Positions 9,051-17,856 are shown, numbered from the stretch's first letter. The stretch: 64,000 bases of DNA from JBBRRP01 sp038251425 (GCA_038251425.1 JBBSBI010000006.1:1-64000); one strand, 5' to 3'. Made by a program: numbers and translations. The notes: generated by a model from the sequence alone, not told the origin.

Positions 9051-9066
9051 TAGACCGTTCAGTCTA
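9051..9066. promoter_or_regulatory. NemR-type operator, box 1
   Basis: TAGACCGTTCAGTCTA, an imperfect palindrome ending 5 bases before the TetR start codon. It resembles the TAGACCnnnnGGTCTA box of E. coli NemR. The position suggests autorepression. Confidence 0.78.
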
Positions 9067-9071
9067 ACCCG

Positions 9072-9650
9072 ATGGAAGCGTCCACCAAAGAGCGTCTGCT
9101 GGAGGCAGGCATGAGCATGCTGCTCAAGTATGGCTACAACCATCTTGGGATCCAGCAAGTGCTCGCCGAGACCTCCGTGCCGAAGGGATCCTTTTATCAC
9201 CACTTCGAGAGCAAAGAAGACTTCGCGCTGCAAGTGATCGAGCGCTACATGGTCGAAGTGCATGGCGCACTCGACGTTTGTCTTGGGGATCAGAGTCTTC
9301 CTCCGCTCAAACGCGTGCGAAGTTTTTTCGAAGGTACACGCGAGAAGTACCGGCAAGACGGTTACCTTGGATGCTTGCTTGGCGGCTTGGGTCAGGAGCT
9401 GTCCGGAGTTAACGAGGTATTTAGGCGCAAGATTGAACGCTGTTTTGCCGAGATTGGCGCGCGTGTCGCGTCGTGTTTAGAGGAAGCGATCACACGCGGT
9501 GAACTTGCACGAGGCACGAACGCGAAAAAGCTCGCAGACCTCTTGGTGGACTGCTGGGAGGGGGCCGCGCTGCGCACTCGACTCTTGCGTGACCCTGCGC
9601 CGCTCCAAGCGATGTTGGATTTCTACTTCAGGGCCGCCGGCGCCCACTGA
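9072..9650 (+). CDS. TetR/AcrR family regulator, NemR-like
   Basis: 192 aa. The N-terminal helix-turn-helix reads HLGIQQVLAETSVPKGSFYH, typical of TetR family DNA-binding domains, with YHHFESKEDF after it. The C-terminal half is the ligand-sensing part. Family members close to NemR repress detoxification genes and respond to electrophiles or hypochlorite through cysteines; Cys residues are present here in LDVCLGD and LGCLLGG. The boxes at 9051, 9693 and 9724 match the NemR site, which supports the assignment and predicts control of itself and the downstream globin. The start is the first ATG after box 1; no good ribosome site is seen. Confidence 0.88.
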   Translation: MEASTKERLLEAGMSMLLKYGYNHLGIQQVLAETSVPKGSFYHHFESKEDFALQVIERYMVEVHGALDVCLGDQSLPPLKRVRSFFEGTREKYRQDGYLGCLLGGLGQELSGVNEVFRRKIERCFAEIGARVASCLEEAITRGELARGTNAKKLADLLVDCWEGAALRTRLLRDPAPLQAMLDFYFRAAGAH

Positions 9651-9692
9651 TCGAGGCTTCGGGGTCTGCGCCAGATTTTAGCCAACTTTTAC

Positions 9693-9708
9693 TAGACCGA
9701 CCGGTCTA
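9693..9708. promoter_or_regulatory. NemR-type operator, box 2
   Basis: TAGACCGACCGGTCTA lies between the TetR stop and the globin start. Both TAGACC and GGTCTA half-sites are intact with four bases between. Confidence 0.85.
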
Positions 9709-9723
9709 CTTTAGGGTATCAGG

Positions 9724-9747
9724 GAACTAGACCGAACGGTCTAGTTC
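9724..9747. promoter_or_regulatory. NemR-type operator, box 3
   Basis: The core TAGACCGAACGGTCTA sits in a longer palindrome whose left arm is GAACTAGACCGA; only the central pair fails to match. Its centre is 31 bases downstream of box 2's centre, about three helical turns, so cooperative binding is possible. It lies about 46 bases before the globin ATG. Confidence 0.87.
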
Positions 9748-9793
9748 GGCGGTGCCAGCACGGGGCCGCCCCAAACCAGAAAGGCCAGCACTC

Positions 9794-10174
9794 ATGCAAC
9801 CCCTAAACACCCTGTACACACGCCTTGGGAGCACCGAAGGCATCTCAGCACTCGTCAACGACATCGTCGCGGCTCACATGGAGAACCCGACGGTCAAGGC
9901 CCGTTTCCTGCCGTACCTTGGCGATCCGGCACGCCTTGCCGTCCTCAAGGAACATCTGTGTCGCTTCCTTGAATCGGGAAGCGGCGGGCCCGCGAAGTAC
10001 GAAGGGCGCAGTATGCCCGATGCGCATCGGGGCATGAACATTAACGCTGCGGAGTACGTGGCTGCGGTCGATGATATTCTGGCAGTGCTGTGCAAGCACA
10101 ACATCGACGAACAGACACAGAAGGATGTCCTCGCCATTGCCTACTCGCTAAAGGGGGACATCGTGCACCTCTGA
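9794..10174 (+). CDS. Group 1 truncated haemoglobin
   Basis: 126 aa from the ATG at 9794; an upstream in-frame GTG at 9752 adds only a Pro/Arg-rich stretch with no family match. LYTRLGSTEGISALV is the helix A/B start of truncated globins. HLCRFLESGSGGPAKYEGRSMPDAHRGM contains the region with the proximal His (in MPDAHRGM). Such globins bind O2 or NO and often detoxify NO or reactive nitrogen. Two NemR-type boxes sit directly upstream, so expression probably rises when the TetR protein is inactivated by oxidants or electrophiles (inference). Confidence 0.9.
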   Translation: MQPLNTLYTRLGSTEGISALVNDIVAAHMENPTVKARFLPYLGDPARLAVLKEHLCRFLESGSGGPAKYEGRSMPDAHRGMNINAAEYVAAVDDILAVLCKHNIDEQTQKDVLAIAYSLKGDIVHL

Positions 10175-10255
10175 GACCACCAGCACAGAGGCTTACCAAC
10201 CCACGAAGGCGTGAGCGCTCGCAACTCTTGCGGCGCCGCGCCTTCGACCATCAGG

Positions 10256-10981
10256 CTACCGTCCTCGCAGCTTGGCAAGCTCAAGCTCAAGCTCGGCCAC
10301 GCGAGCCAAGGCCTGCTCTTTCGCCTGGCGTTCCTGCTCTTTCGCCTGGCGTTCCTGCTCTTTGGAGCGTCGCTCGTGCTGCTCGGATTCAGCGAGGCTG
10401 GGGAAGAGCTCATCGCCGCGGGTTCCTAGGCCAACGCGCAGGCGCACCTCGTGTTTTTCACCGACCACACGGAAAAAACAGCCGAGAACTTCTGACCGCA
10501 CGCGATCACCGGATGTCTTTTCGATGCGTTGAAAACCGTCTGGTGTTTGGCGGAATACCTGCAGCGCTGTTCGTTGCGGACCGGGAAACGGATCGAAGAT
10601 CACCAGCTCTTGCACACCGAGCTCCGCGTAACGTTTGGGTGATTCGTCGTAGTCCTTGCGATAGTCGGAAGTGACGATTTCTAGAGCAAAGCTCGGAACC
10701 ACCTGTGTTTCCCAAACCTTCCAGCTTTCGATGGCAATCTCTTGGGACACGCCTGGCAGAACGTAGATGTCAGGAGACACCGAACAGGTTGGCGCGAACT
10801 CCCTCCAGTAGATGAACTGATCGGAGCCCACATGCGCGCGCATCCCGATGGACGCTAGATAACGCTCAAGGAGCGGGCGCAGAAATTCAAGAATGTATGT
10901 TTGGAGTTCATGCTCCCCCACGTCGTCCTCCACGGGATAGAAGGTTGGATCAAACTTGGGCAGGCTGGCGGGCGCGACCAT
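10256..10981 (-). CDS. Uma2 family (DUF820) PD-(D/E)XK nuclease-like protein with coiled-coil tail
   Basis: 241 aa. The core has the Uma2 pattern: SPDIYVLPG (acidic residue), then FALEIVTSDYRKDYDESPKR and YAELGVQELVIFDP. Uma2 proteins are PD-(D/E)XK fold proteins of unclear role, very numerous in cyanobacteria and myxobacteria. Residues about 200-241 are a charged coiled coil containing heptads KEQERQA twice in a row, encoded by a near-perfect 21-base direct repeat at about 10312-10356. It runs convergently with the globin gene and seems to stand alone. Confidence 0.85.
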   Translation of the reverse strand: MVAPASLPKFDPTFYPVEDDVGEHELQTYILEFLRPLLERYLASIGMRAHVGSDQFIYWREFAPTCSVSPDIYVLPGVSQEIAIESWKVWETQVVPSFALEIVTSDYRKDYDESPKRYAELGVQELVIFDPFPGPQRTALQVFRQTPDGFQRIEKTSGDRVRSEVLGCFFRVVGEKHEVRLRVGLGTRGDELFPSLAESEQHERRSKEQERQAKEQERQAKEQALARVAELELELAKLRGR

Positions 10982-11103
10982 TTGGGTGCTTACAGCCTAG
11001 CATGCTGGGCCTCGCGACTGCGCCAGGCCCGCGGCAGATGGGTGCAGTTCCAGGGCCAAGGGTTGCCGGTGGCCCAAGAATATCACTAGGTTGCGGCCTA
11101 AGA

Positions 11104-12255
11104 ATGGCAGCTACACGCATTTTGAACAGCAGGTTTTGCGAGGGGTGGACTGGGCGCACACTGCCGCTGGGTCTAGCGGCGCTGATCAGCTTGCAGGGGT
11201 GTTCGTTGATTTTTGCGACGCCCCCGCCGTCAGCCCATTCTGGGGTACGCAACGCGCGCTGCACCTCTGCGCCAGCGCTGACGATTCTCGACGCAGTGTT
11301 TGGGGGACTTGGATTTGTTAGCGTGGGGATAGCGGCGGGAACTGACCAAATCGATGGAGTTCCAATCGACCGCACCGATAACATTCTCCTCGGGCTCGCT
11401 TTGGGTACCCTCTTCACTGCATCAGCAGCGTACGGCGCCGATGTCGCGTCAGACTGCAAAGCCTACGAAAGAGAAGAACGCCGCCTCAAGGCATCACGCG
11501 AAGCGAACCCGGAGACGCAAGCGTACTCACCACGGACACCAACGCGCGACGAAGACGAGGCCGATGCCGACGAAGAACCCGCGCACGCACCCCCCTCGGG
11601 CGGAGTCGGCTTCGAGTTTGGCGAACCTTTAGAAGCCGTCCAACAACGTTGCGCAGCTCGGCAAGGAACCTGGAGTGCTGACGCCAGCGGCTCCTCGTGC
11701 AGCTGGACGAATGGCCCGAGCCACGTGCGGGTGGCCTTGGATTTCTGCGATGGCGGTGTGGTGGATCTGAAGCCCCGCTCTTTGTGCCACATCGGAATGA
11801 GCAGCACGCTCGCGAACCAAGATGGGCTCGCCTGGGGTAAGCTCTTTACGTCGCTCACCGCGGAGCTCCGGCGGACGTTCGGGAAGCCGGCGCGGGTGAG
11901 GCTTCGTTATCCCGAGGAATGCAGAAATCCGGCGCTCTTCTACCAGTGTTTGCTAGAACGCAAAGTGGTCGCGCGCCACACGTGGGACTGGGAGAATGGC
12001 CACACGCTGTCGCTGACACTCGGCCAAGGTGGGCAAGGAACACCGGCTGTTGAGGTCAATTTCGCGACCCGCTCCTATCTCCCGCCACCGATCAATCCGG
12101 CACCGGTGACCCCGCCTTCCTCAGCGGATACCTCTGCCGCTACTCCTGCTGCTGGAGCGCCAGCTGTCCCGTCATCGAGCAACCTGCCCGTGGCTCCAGC
12201 GGCGCCTAAGGCTCCTCAGCAGAGATTTCCGGACGCCAAGACGCCCACGCGCTGA
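11104..12255 (+). CDS. Predicted lipoprotein of unknown function
   Basis: 383 aa from the ATG at 11104; the frame is open upstream to 10897, but the lipoprotein signal (LISLQGC) is near the N-terminus only with this start. After the signal come two hydrophobic segments (about 55-75 and 92-115), then a charged stretch rich in Arg, Glu and Asp. A Cys-containing domain at about 160-310 begins EFGEPLEAVQQRCAARQG. The tail is Pro/Ala-rich. I recognise no family. The EFGEPLEAVQ domain may be a small calcium- or lipid-handling fold, but nothing in the sequence proves it. No operon partner. Confidence 0.75.
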   Translation: MAATRILNSRFCEGWTGRTLPLGLAALISLQGCSLIFATPPPSAHSGVRNARCTSAPALTILDAVFGGLGFVSVGIAAGTDQIDGVPIDRTDNILLGLALGTLFTASAAYGADVASDCKAYEREERRLKASREANPETQAYSPRTPTRDEDEADADEEPAHAPPSGGVGFEFGEPLEAVQQRCAARQGTWSADASGSSCSWTNGPSHVRVALDFCDGGVVDLKPRSLCHIGMSSTLANQDGLAWGKLFTSLTAELRRTFGKPARVRLRYPEECRNPALFYQCLLERKVVARHTWDWENGHTLSLTLGQGGQGTPAVEVNFATRSYLPPPINPAPVTPPSSADTSAATPAAGAPAVPSSSNLPVAPAAPKAPQQRFPDAKTPTR

Positions 12256-12456
12256 GCGGCACATCGGACTTTCCGCGCAACCGATGCGGCACGTCACTAC
12301 CCCGTGGTGACGCTGGTGGGGCCACGGCAATCTGGAAAATGCACGGTGTGTGCTCACGCCTTTCCCGCGAAGCGGGTGGTCTCGTTTGAGCCGCTCGATC
12401 GTCGCGAACTCTCCGCCTTCTTTGCGAGAGAATTGTTAGTCGAGATGACAACCTGA
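12256..12456 (+). pseudogene. Remnant of AAA_14/DUF4143-type ATPase N-terminus
   Basis: In the same frame as the preceding lipoprotein, directly after its stop, the DNA reads YPVVTLVGPRQSGK, a Walker A motif in the setting usual for DUF4143 ATPases, then AFPAKRVVSFEPLD. It has no start codon, the usual Thr after the Walker Lys is Cys, and it ends at a stop at 12454. The rest of the family (Walker B, nuclease-like C-terminus) is missing. An intact relative lies at 26255-27442. Its 3' end overlaps the opposite-strand gene below. Confidence 0.62.
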
Positions 12457-13219
12457 GTTGAGCGCGCACTGTTCGGGTGCCAAGAACTGGCAGCTCGAGG
12501 CCGTGCCTGAGCAATATGGAAGATCCACGAGACCACAACCGGCCTGCGATTGGCAGGTAAGCGTATCGCTGCCATAGATGAAACAAGCCGTGGGGGTCCC
12601 TAAGCACGCGTACGAATAATAATCCGAGTAGCAGCCACTCTGGAAATCGCACTGAAACACCGAGGCGCAGGGCGTAGCAACACCATCACAGGTTTTGGCT
12701 ACGGAGCAGCGGCACCCTGAGGGCAATCTGCGGTTCTTGTGCAGCCTTTGATGCAAACCTTGCGGACAGTGTCGCAGTGCGCTGCGGGACCGAAAAACGA
12801 AACGCAATCACTGGTCGCGTTGCAAGAAGTTGTGCATTGCCTGTGAGACGCACGGGTCAATAGGTCAAAGTTACAGAATAAGCCGCTTTCGCAATCACCG
12901 CCGACGACGCAAGGGCGCCCAAGGTTCACGATTTGCGCAGGAGTCGCGTGCAAGGCGCCCGCACCGCCCATATCGCCTGCTCCCCCCGTCGGATTGCCGC
13001 GTCCACCACTTGCGGACTCTCCCATCGCGCTAAGATGTCCACCCATGGCGTTTGCTCCAGCAGAGCCCCGCCTGTCATTCCTCTCCCCCCGCTACCCTTG
13101 CTCGTGGTCTGCTCGGTGGGAGTCGCGGTTTCTGAGGTATTGCTAACGCCGTGGATCTCTTCCGGTCCGCAACCGACGCCAACCAAAAGCCAGAGACCGA
13201 CAGAAGCTTGTGTTTTCAC
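12436..13219 (-). pseudogene. Cys-rich lipoprotein gene split by two frameshifts
   Basis: A GTG at 13219, preceded by AAGGA at good spacing, begins a clear lipoprotein signal (WLLVGVGC). The text passes through three frames. Frame A runs to a GGCGGGGCT run near 13060-13080 and continues in frame B as SAGANAMGGHLSAMGES with the same Gly/Ser-rich linker style. Frame B (CTRTADCP) breaks near 12715 in a CCCTCAGGG stretch and continues in frame C (SGCRCSVAKTCDG) to a stop at 12436. Joined, it would be about 260 aa: signal, Gly/Ser linker, then a Cys-rich domain. Either a decaying gene or two assembly indels at short homopolymers. Confidence 0.7.
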
Positions 13220-13610
13220 TTGAATCCTTCGCTTCACAACGCCCCGCCAACACATTCTCGCTCGGTACCAGTCGGCCGTCGGCTGAGCAAGACCTCACGA
13301 GAATTCCACCAGTACTCCCAAAGTGTCAGGTCGCATGTTTGGCGTGAGCCTTGGTTTTATTCGTGCGGGAGATAGTAAGCATGCATACTATCTAAAACCT
13401 GCCGTGAGAGCCCTTGCTCGGTCGCATGTTTGTAGACGCTTGCTTGGAGACCGGTGGTCGAGCGCTTGGGTGAGGGCAAGTCCAACAGTGCACGTTCCGA
13501 CGACGGTATTGTTAGGAGAATTCCTGGTAGCTCTTCTTGAGCCGCCTGGGGCCTGTGCTCGCTTGCTTTTCAGTTGCAAAGTAGCTGTGCTCGATTAGCG
13601 TCGTTTTTGG
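13220..13610. other. 391-base divergent intergenic gap
   Basis: It lies between the frameshifted lipoprotein (leftward) and the zinc-ribbon pair (rightward). The palindrome copy at 13370-13393 is the only structured element seen. No convincing coding frame. Confidence 0.6.
13370..13393. repeat. Intergenic palindrome, copy 3 (reverse orientation)
   Basis: AGATAGTAAGCA pairs with TGCATACTATCT, with one mismatch. On the reverse strand it is followed by CCCGCACGAATAAAA, matching the flank of copy 1 (CCCGAACGAATATAA), so the element has a direction and here points left. Confidence 0.92.
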
Positions 13611-14510
13611 GTGTCCCACTACGAGTGTCAAAACTGCGGCGCTAGCCTTTCGGTGGGATCGCTTGATCGCTCGGTAATTTGCACTTTCTGCAAAGATCCT
13701 TCAATTGTTGAACGGCCTGCGAGCCTCGATCGCCCAACGCCAATCTTTGCTGTTGGGTTTGTCCTGCCACAAGCGCGGGCTCAAGACTTGGCGCATCGCA
13801 AGGTCTCTCGGGCTTGGCTCGCTCCGCAATCATTTCGGAAGGGTACCGCCGAGAAAGTTACCGGAGTCTATATTCCCAGCTACCTCTATTCGGTGCGTTG
13901 CGAAACCGAGTATCAGGCGAGCATCGGCGAAGATTACGAAGAAACACAGACGTACACCACCACAGAAAACGGACGGAAAGTCACTCGAACAAGAACCGTG
14001 ACACACACGGAGTGGAGGTCGCTCAGCGGACAGCATTCCAGTTACGTCGAGCGAGTGGTCAGCGCTTCGTCCGGCATTCCGAACCCGGAGCTCGAAGCTA
14101 TCGAACCCTTCGATTTACGAGCCCTCCACCGCTACCGACCTGAAACGCTGGCAGGTTGGGCCGCGGAAGATGCAAGCCTCGCCTTCGCGACTTGTCTCGC
14201 CAGCGCACAGAAGGAAGCGAGCGCTGAGGTAGGGTCCAAGCTGTCGAAGTTCTTGCCCGGTGATAGACAGCGTGAGCTGGCCTATCAGACTGAGTTTGAG
14301 GACGAGGACCTGTCGCTCGCTCTCCTGCCAATTTGGGTGTTGGCTATTCGATATCAGCCGGACAAGCGTACCGTGCGCGTCTTAGTCAACGGGCAAACCG
14401 GGCGTGTTTCTATGCGGGCGCCAATCTCGGAAGCCAAGGTCGCATTCCTGGCCATCGCCGGGGTTGGGCTGTTGCTTTTGATCCTTTCCCAGCTGGGAGC
14501 TTTCAGCTGA
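13611..14510 (+). CDS. Zinc-ribbon protein with C-terminal membrane anchor (gene A of a pair)
   Basis: 299 aa, starting at GTG 13611. Residues 6-27 carry two CxxC knuckles (CQNC, CTFC), a zinc ribbon. The middle has a Thr/Glu-rich stretch (EETQTYTTTENGRK) typical of a family of bacterial TFIIB-type zinc-ribbon membrane proteins. Near the C-terminus LLPIWVLAIRYQ and VRVLVNGQTGRV match the conserved end of that family, followed by one transmembrane helix (about 275-297). No enzymatic motif. The next gene starts 2 bases after the stop and has the same architecture, so the two proteins probably work together. Role unknown. Confidence 0.82.
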   Translation: MSHYECQNCGASLSVGSLDRSVICTFCKDPSIVERPASLDRPTPIFAVGFVLPQARAQDLAHRKVSRAWLAPQSFRKGTAEKVTGVYIPSYLYSVRCETEYQASIGEDYEETQTYTTTENGRKVTRTRTVTHTEWRSLSGQHSSYVERVVSASSGIPNPELEAIEPFDLRALHRYRPETLAGWAAEDASLAFATCLASAQKEASAEVGSKLSKFLPGDRQRELAYQTEFEDEDLSLALLPIWVLAIRYQPDKRTVRVLVNGQTGRVSMRAPISEAKVAFLAIAGVGLLLLILSQLGAFS

Positions 14511-14512
14511 GC

Positions 14513-15493
14513 GTGGCGAGCTGTAAGCGGTGCGGAAGCGAGCTTCTGGACGGTGACTTGCGCTGCCCCATGTGCGCGCTTGCGATTGCGGCGTCACCCA
14601 AGGCGGATCTGCCCAATGCACACAGTCAACAGGGCGCAGCACAGGTATTGCGCTGTGAAGGCTGCGGCGCTTCCGTTTCCTACAATGTCGAAGTGCAAGC
14701 GCCTGCCTGTGCGTTCTGCCGTGCCGTCGTAAAGCTTGAAACCGAAGCTGATCCGCTTGAGGAAGCTGAGTATTTTCCTGCCTTCGAAGTCGACGAAAGT
14801 GCCGCGCAGGCAGCGATCCAGAAATTCTGGCGCGCGCCCAGATTCTTTTCCCCGGGCAATCTGTCGCGCACGGCCATGCTGCAGGATTTGAAGCCTCTGC
14901 GGTGGGTTGCCTGGGTGTTCGACGTGCAGGCGTTGGTAAGCTGGAGTGCTGATACTGACGCCGGGGCACAGCGAGCGAACTTTGCGCCCCACGCTGGGCA
15001 ATTTGAAGAAACCTATCGGCACGTGGTGGTGAGCGCCTCGCGCGGATTGACCAAAGAGGAGACGGCTCGGCTCGCACCCCATTATCGTGTCGATAAGTTG
15101 AGCCTCGCCTCAAGCTCAACCGATCGCCACGATCAAGAGCTCGGCAGCCCCGTGCTGGTCGAACGCTTCAGCGTGCAGCGCTCAAGTGCGCGCAAAGCCA
15201 TCCGAGGCGCCCTTTTGAACTTGGCGCAAAAAAGTGCGGAAGCACACCTGCCTGGCAGCAGGTTTCGCAATCTGCACGTCGAGATAGTTCCACGGCGTCT
15301 TGAAACACGACGCGTCGCCTTTCCGGCCTATGTCGCCGTCTACCGCTACGACGGCCATATATTTCGCGCTATTGTACATGGAACCAACCGAGAGTGTGTG
15401 GTGGGAAACGCTCCGATCTCCTGGTTGAAAGTGATGCTAGTGGCAGCACTGGTCGGCGCGGCTATTGCCCTAATCGTACTTGGGATCCGCTAA
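14513..15493 (+). CDS. Double zinc-ribbon protein with C-terminal membrane anchor (gene B of a pair)
   Basis: 326 aa from GTG 14513; the frame is open upstream to 14333 inside gene A, but a start there would create a long overlap. Two zinc ribbons are visible: Cys4, 7, 18 and 21, and Cys48, 51, 66 and 69. A globular middle follows, with FPAFEVDESAAQAAIQKFW and PLRWVAWVFDVQAL resembling gene A's fold. One C-terminal transmembrane helix (about 305-325) follows NAPISWLKV, parallel to MRAPISEAKV in gene A. The shared C-terminal layout suggests the two are diverged paralogues. Function unknown. Confidence 0.82.
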   Translation: MASCKRCGSELLDGDLRCPMCALAIAASPKADLPNAHSQQGAAQVLRCEGCGASVSYNVEVQAPACAFCRAVVKLETEADPLEEAEYFPAFEVDESAAQAAIQKFWRAPRFFSPGNLSRTAMLQDLKPLRWVAWVFDVQALVSWSADTDAGAQRANFAPHAGQFEETYRHVVVSASRGLTKEETARLAPHYRVDKLSLASSSTDRHDQELGSPVLVERFSVQRSSARKAIRGALLNLAQKSAEAHLPGSRFRNLHVEIVPRRLETRRVAFPAYVAVYRYDGHIFRAIVHGTNRECVVGNAPISWLKVMLVAALVGAAIALIVLGIR

Positions 15494-15636
15494 ACGCCTT
15501 GCAAACCGGAGCCGGAGCTGGCCGAACGAAATCCGTGGTGGCGTCGGAGGAGGTTTGGCCGTTCAGTGTTCGGTTTCTACGAGCTTTTTCAATGTTTCCA
15601 TGGCCGTCACGGCTTGTTTCGGCAGCGCGCTCCGAA

Positions 15637-16653
15637 TCAGCGGCGAGATAGGATGGACCACCAAGCCGTGGCCATCTTTTCGCCCATCAGACGCTCGGAA
15701 GCCGAAACGTAATGCGGATCCCCCTGAATCAAAGTTAACCCTTGCGATGAGGAAACCTTGAACCGCGCATCGCCGGTGGCAATCTGGGCAAGCGCCGTAT
15801 TTACCGCGTTATCTTCGCTATTTTCGCCGATCTCACCCGCCACCACCGGGAGTGTGGGATCGCCCACCTTGGTGCGAATCGCCAGCACCAGCTCGGTTAG
15901 TTTCTGAGCATAGTCGGCGGTAGAGGTATCCGTGTTGGACTCACCTTGGTGCCAGATGAAACCACGAACGGTGCCCATCTGCATGCCCGCTTCGAGGTAC
16001 GGAAGCATGGCCAGGTAGTGCTCGCCATTCGTTGGGTTCCAAGTTTCGATCGGTGTGCCACCCACGGCAGCATTGATAAGATAGATATTGACCTCAGGAT
16101 CGGTGACCTTCTCCAAGATCTTCATCCCGAACGTTCGACTCGGCGACAGGCCTCCGCCCCAAAGGCAGACGTCCTCGCTCGCTGGGACCCATGTCTTGTC
16201 CTGCTTGAGCTTGAAGACGCGTGCCGGCGCCACATTGTCTTCAGCTTCGAGCGGAGAAGCACCCTGCATATTGGATTGACCCAACATGATGTAAACCCAG
16301 TTCTTCGAACCGGGCTCGGTGATCACCGGAGCACCGCCCGTGCCCAGCGTACTGCTGCCGCCCGAATTCGCTCCTCCCGCGTTTGAGTCGCCTCCTGAGG
16401 CCGTACTTCCCCCAATGCTCCCGGAGCCACCAGCACTCCGCACACCGCCGCTCGCGCTCGTGCCGTTACCCAAGCCACCCGCAGCAGACGCCGCACCTCC
16501 GGAAGACGTTCTCGCGCCACCCGTGGCGCTCCCAGCTCCACCCACTTCAGAAGCGGAGCCTGCCGAGGGTGATTCAGCGCTGCTACACGCTAGCACCGCC
16601 CCCAACGTTGAGAGGGCAGCAACGAACAACCAACACATTCTTGTTCTCGACAT
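15637..16653 (-). CDS. Sialate O-acetylesterase-like (SASA/CE6) lipoprotein
   Basis: 338 aa from the ATG at 16653 (the frame is open to 16758). A lipoprotein signal ends at LGAVLAC. About 85 residues of Gly/Ser/Ala-rich linker follow. The catalytic domain begins near residue 115: LGQSNMQG holds the nucleophile Ser, FIWHQGESNTD is the second block, and GDPHYVS near the end supplies the Asp/His pair. These are the SGNH-type blocks of the SASA/CE6 carbohydrate acetylesterase family. It is probably tethered to the cell surface and deacetylates polysaccharide. The linker is of the same type as in four other lipoproteins in this window. Confidence 0.85.
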   Translation of the reverse strand: MSRTRMCWLFVAALSTLGAVLACSSAESPSAGSASEVGGAGSATGGARTSSGGAASAAGGLGNGTSASGGVRSAGGSGSIGGSTASGGDSNAGGANSGGSSTLGTGGAPVITEPGSKNWVYIMLGQSNMQGASPLEAEDNVAPARVFKLKQDKTWVPASEDVCLWGGGLSPSRTFGMKILEKVTDPEVNIYLINAAVGGTPIETWNPTNGEHYLAMLPYLEAGMQMGTVRGFIWHQGESNTDTSTADYAQKLTELVLAIRTKVGDPTLPVVAGEIGENSEDNAVNTALAQIATGDARFKVSSSQGLTLIQGDPHYVSASERLMGEKMATAWWSILSRR

Positions 16654-16872
16654 ACATCTATTCGTAGGAAGCGTGCAGGCTAGCGCGCTCCTCGCCTGAA
16701 ACCTGAGAGTGCCACATGAACTCAGATACGGTATCCGAGCGAGCAGGAAGCTTATCACAACGATGCCGCACTATTTGGCCACTCTCCGGGCAATATACCG
16801 GACTATCTAGCCAGCGCCAGTCGTGCACCGGATTGCGGAGGATGTCATCCCGCGGGGTTTTGTCGGCTGCCT

Positions 16873-17856
16873 TCAAATGTACGGAAGGAGCAGCGCACTC
16901 AAGAGCTGATCATGTTGATGGCGCTCGACATACTCGGGGTTGATGCGTGGAACGAGCTGTTTGGTCCTCACCGAGGCATACCAATGCACAACGCGGGTAT
17001 TGGCACGAATAGCCGTCGTTAGATCCACGGATGGACGCAGGCGAAACCAGTGCCTGCTGATCTCCGGCCCCATAGGATAGAAAACTTCCGGCGGATGCAC
17101 GACAAGCCCCTCACCGCGATAGTTCGTCACCGCTCGTTCTAGCGCGTGCGTCCCGAGCGCGTAGCGCACCGTTTGACGAGCCGGTGGCACGCTCAACATA
17201 GCCTCTAACAAGCCAAGAATGAACGGATGCCGAGGCTCAGCGCCAAGCACCGCGTTGTTGGGAGCGACCGGATAAAGACGCTCGATCTTCGTAAAGCGTT
17301 GATAACCATCCGGAAACCAGCGAGTCATCTCGCGCAGAGTCGTTAACCCGTAGGCGCGTAATTTTGGAAGGAACGCGCGACCTTGAACCACGGCCCGCGG
17401 GAACGCCACACGTTCCACACCGCAAAACGCACCTGCACTGAGGAGCGGCGAAAGCGAGGCCACCGTCACAGTGTCCGTGTCCAGATAGACACCGCCTTCA
17501 ACCGCTAGTATCGCCGCGCGCACGACATTTGCGCGAGCCGCCGGCTGTGACAATTGCGCGTACAAAGCTTGCAGCCGCACGCCATCATCACCCAACCTTG
17601 CGAATAGAGCGTCTGAATCGATACGGCGGGATTCGAAGCCCGGCAAGGCACACAGCTCGGGCCAAACGTCCGTGGTGGAGAGATCCGAGTCATGGTGGAG
17701 AATCACCCGCGAAAATCCGCCCTGGCGGGCAGCGGAACGTAACGCGACTGCGTGCACCCACGGCAGCCTTTTGCCGAACCAAATGAAGTGTGCAACGGAT
17801 GGGATCACGGGCGGTTGGCTTACAGATCCACGCAACAGATGCAAGCCTCGGATCAT
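16873..17856 (-). CDS. Glycosyltransferase with DXD motif (GT32-like)
   Basis: 327 aa. IPSVAHFIWFG is the usual opening of GT32/OCH1-like sugar transferases, and GGVYLDTDTV near residue 125 carries the DXD metal and nucleotide-sugar site. PAARANVVRAAILAVEGG just before it matches the family's conserved helix. Downstream APNNAVLGAEPRHPF resembles the second conserved block. No membrane helix. It probably adds a sugar to a cell-surface glycan. It stands alone, between the esterase lipoprotein and an AraC gene. Confidence 0.85.
   Translation of the reverse strand: MIRGLHLLRGSVSQPPVIPSVAHFIWFGKRLPWVHAVALRSAARQGGFSRVILHHDSDLSTTDVWPELCALPGFESRRIDSDALFARLGDDGVRLQALYAQLSQPAARANVVRAAILAVEGGVYLDTDTVTVASLSPLLSAGAFCGVERVAFPRAVVQGRAFLPKLRAYGLTTLREMTRWFPDGYQRFTKIERLYPVAPNNAVLGAEPRHPFILGLLEAMLSVPPARQTVRYALGTHALERAVTNYRGEGLVVHPPEVFYPMGPEISRHWFRLRPSVDLTTAIRANTRVVHWYASVRTKQLVPRINPEYVERHQHDQLLSALLLPYI

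Noticed and set aside
10090..10674. 194-residue rightward frame
   Set aside because: Mostly antisense of the Uma2 gene and overlapping the globin's end.
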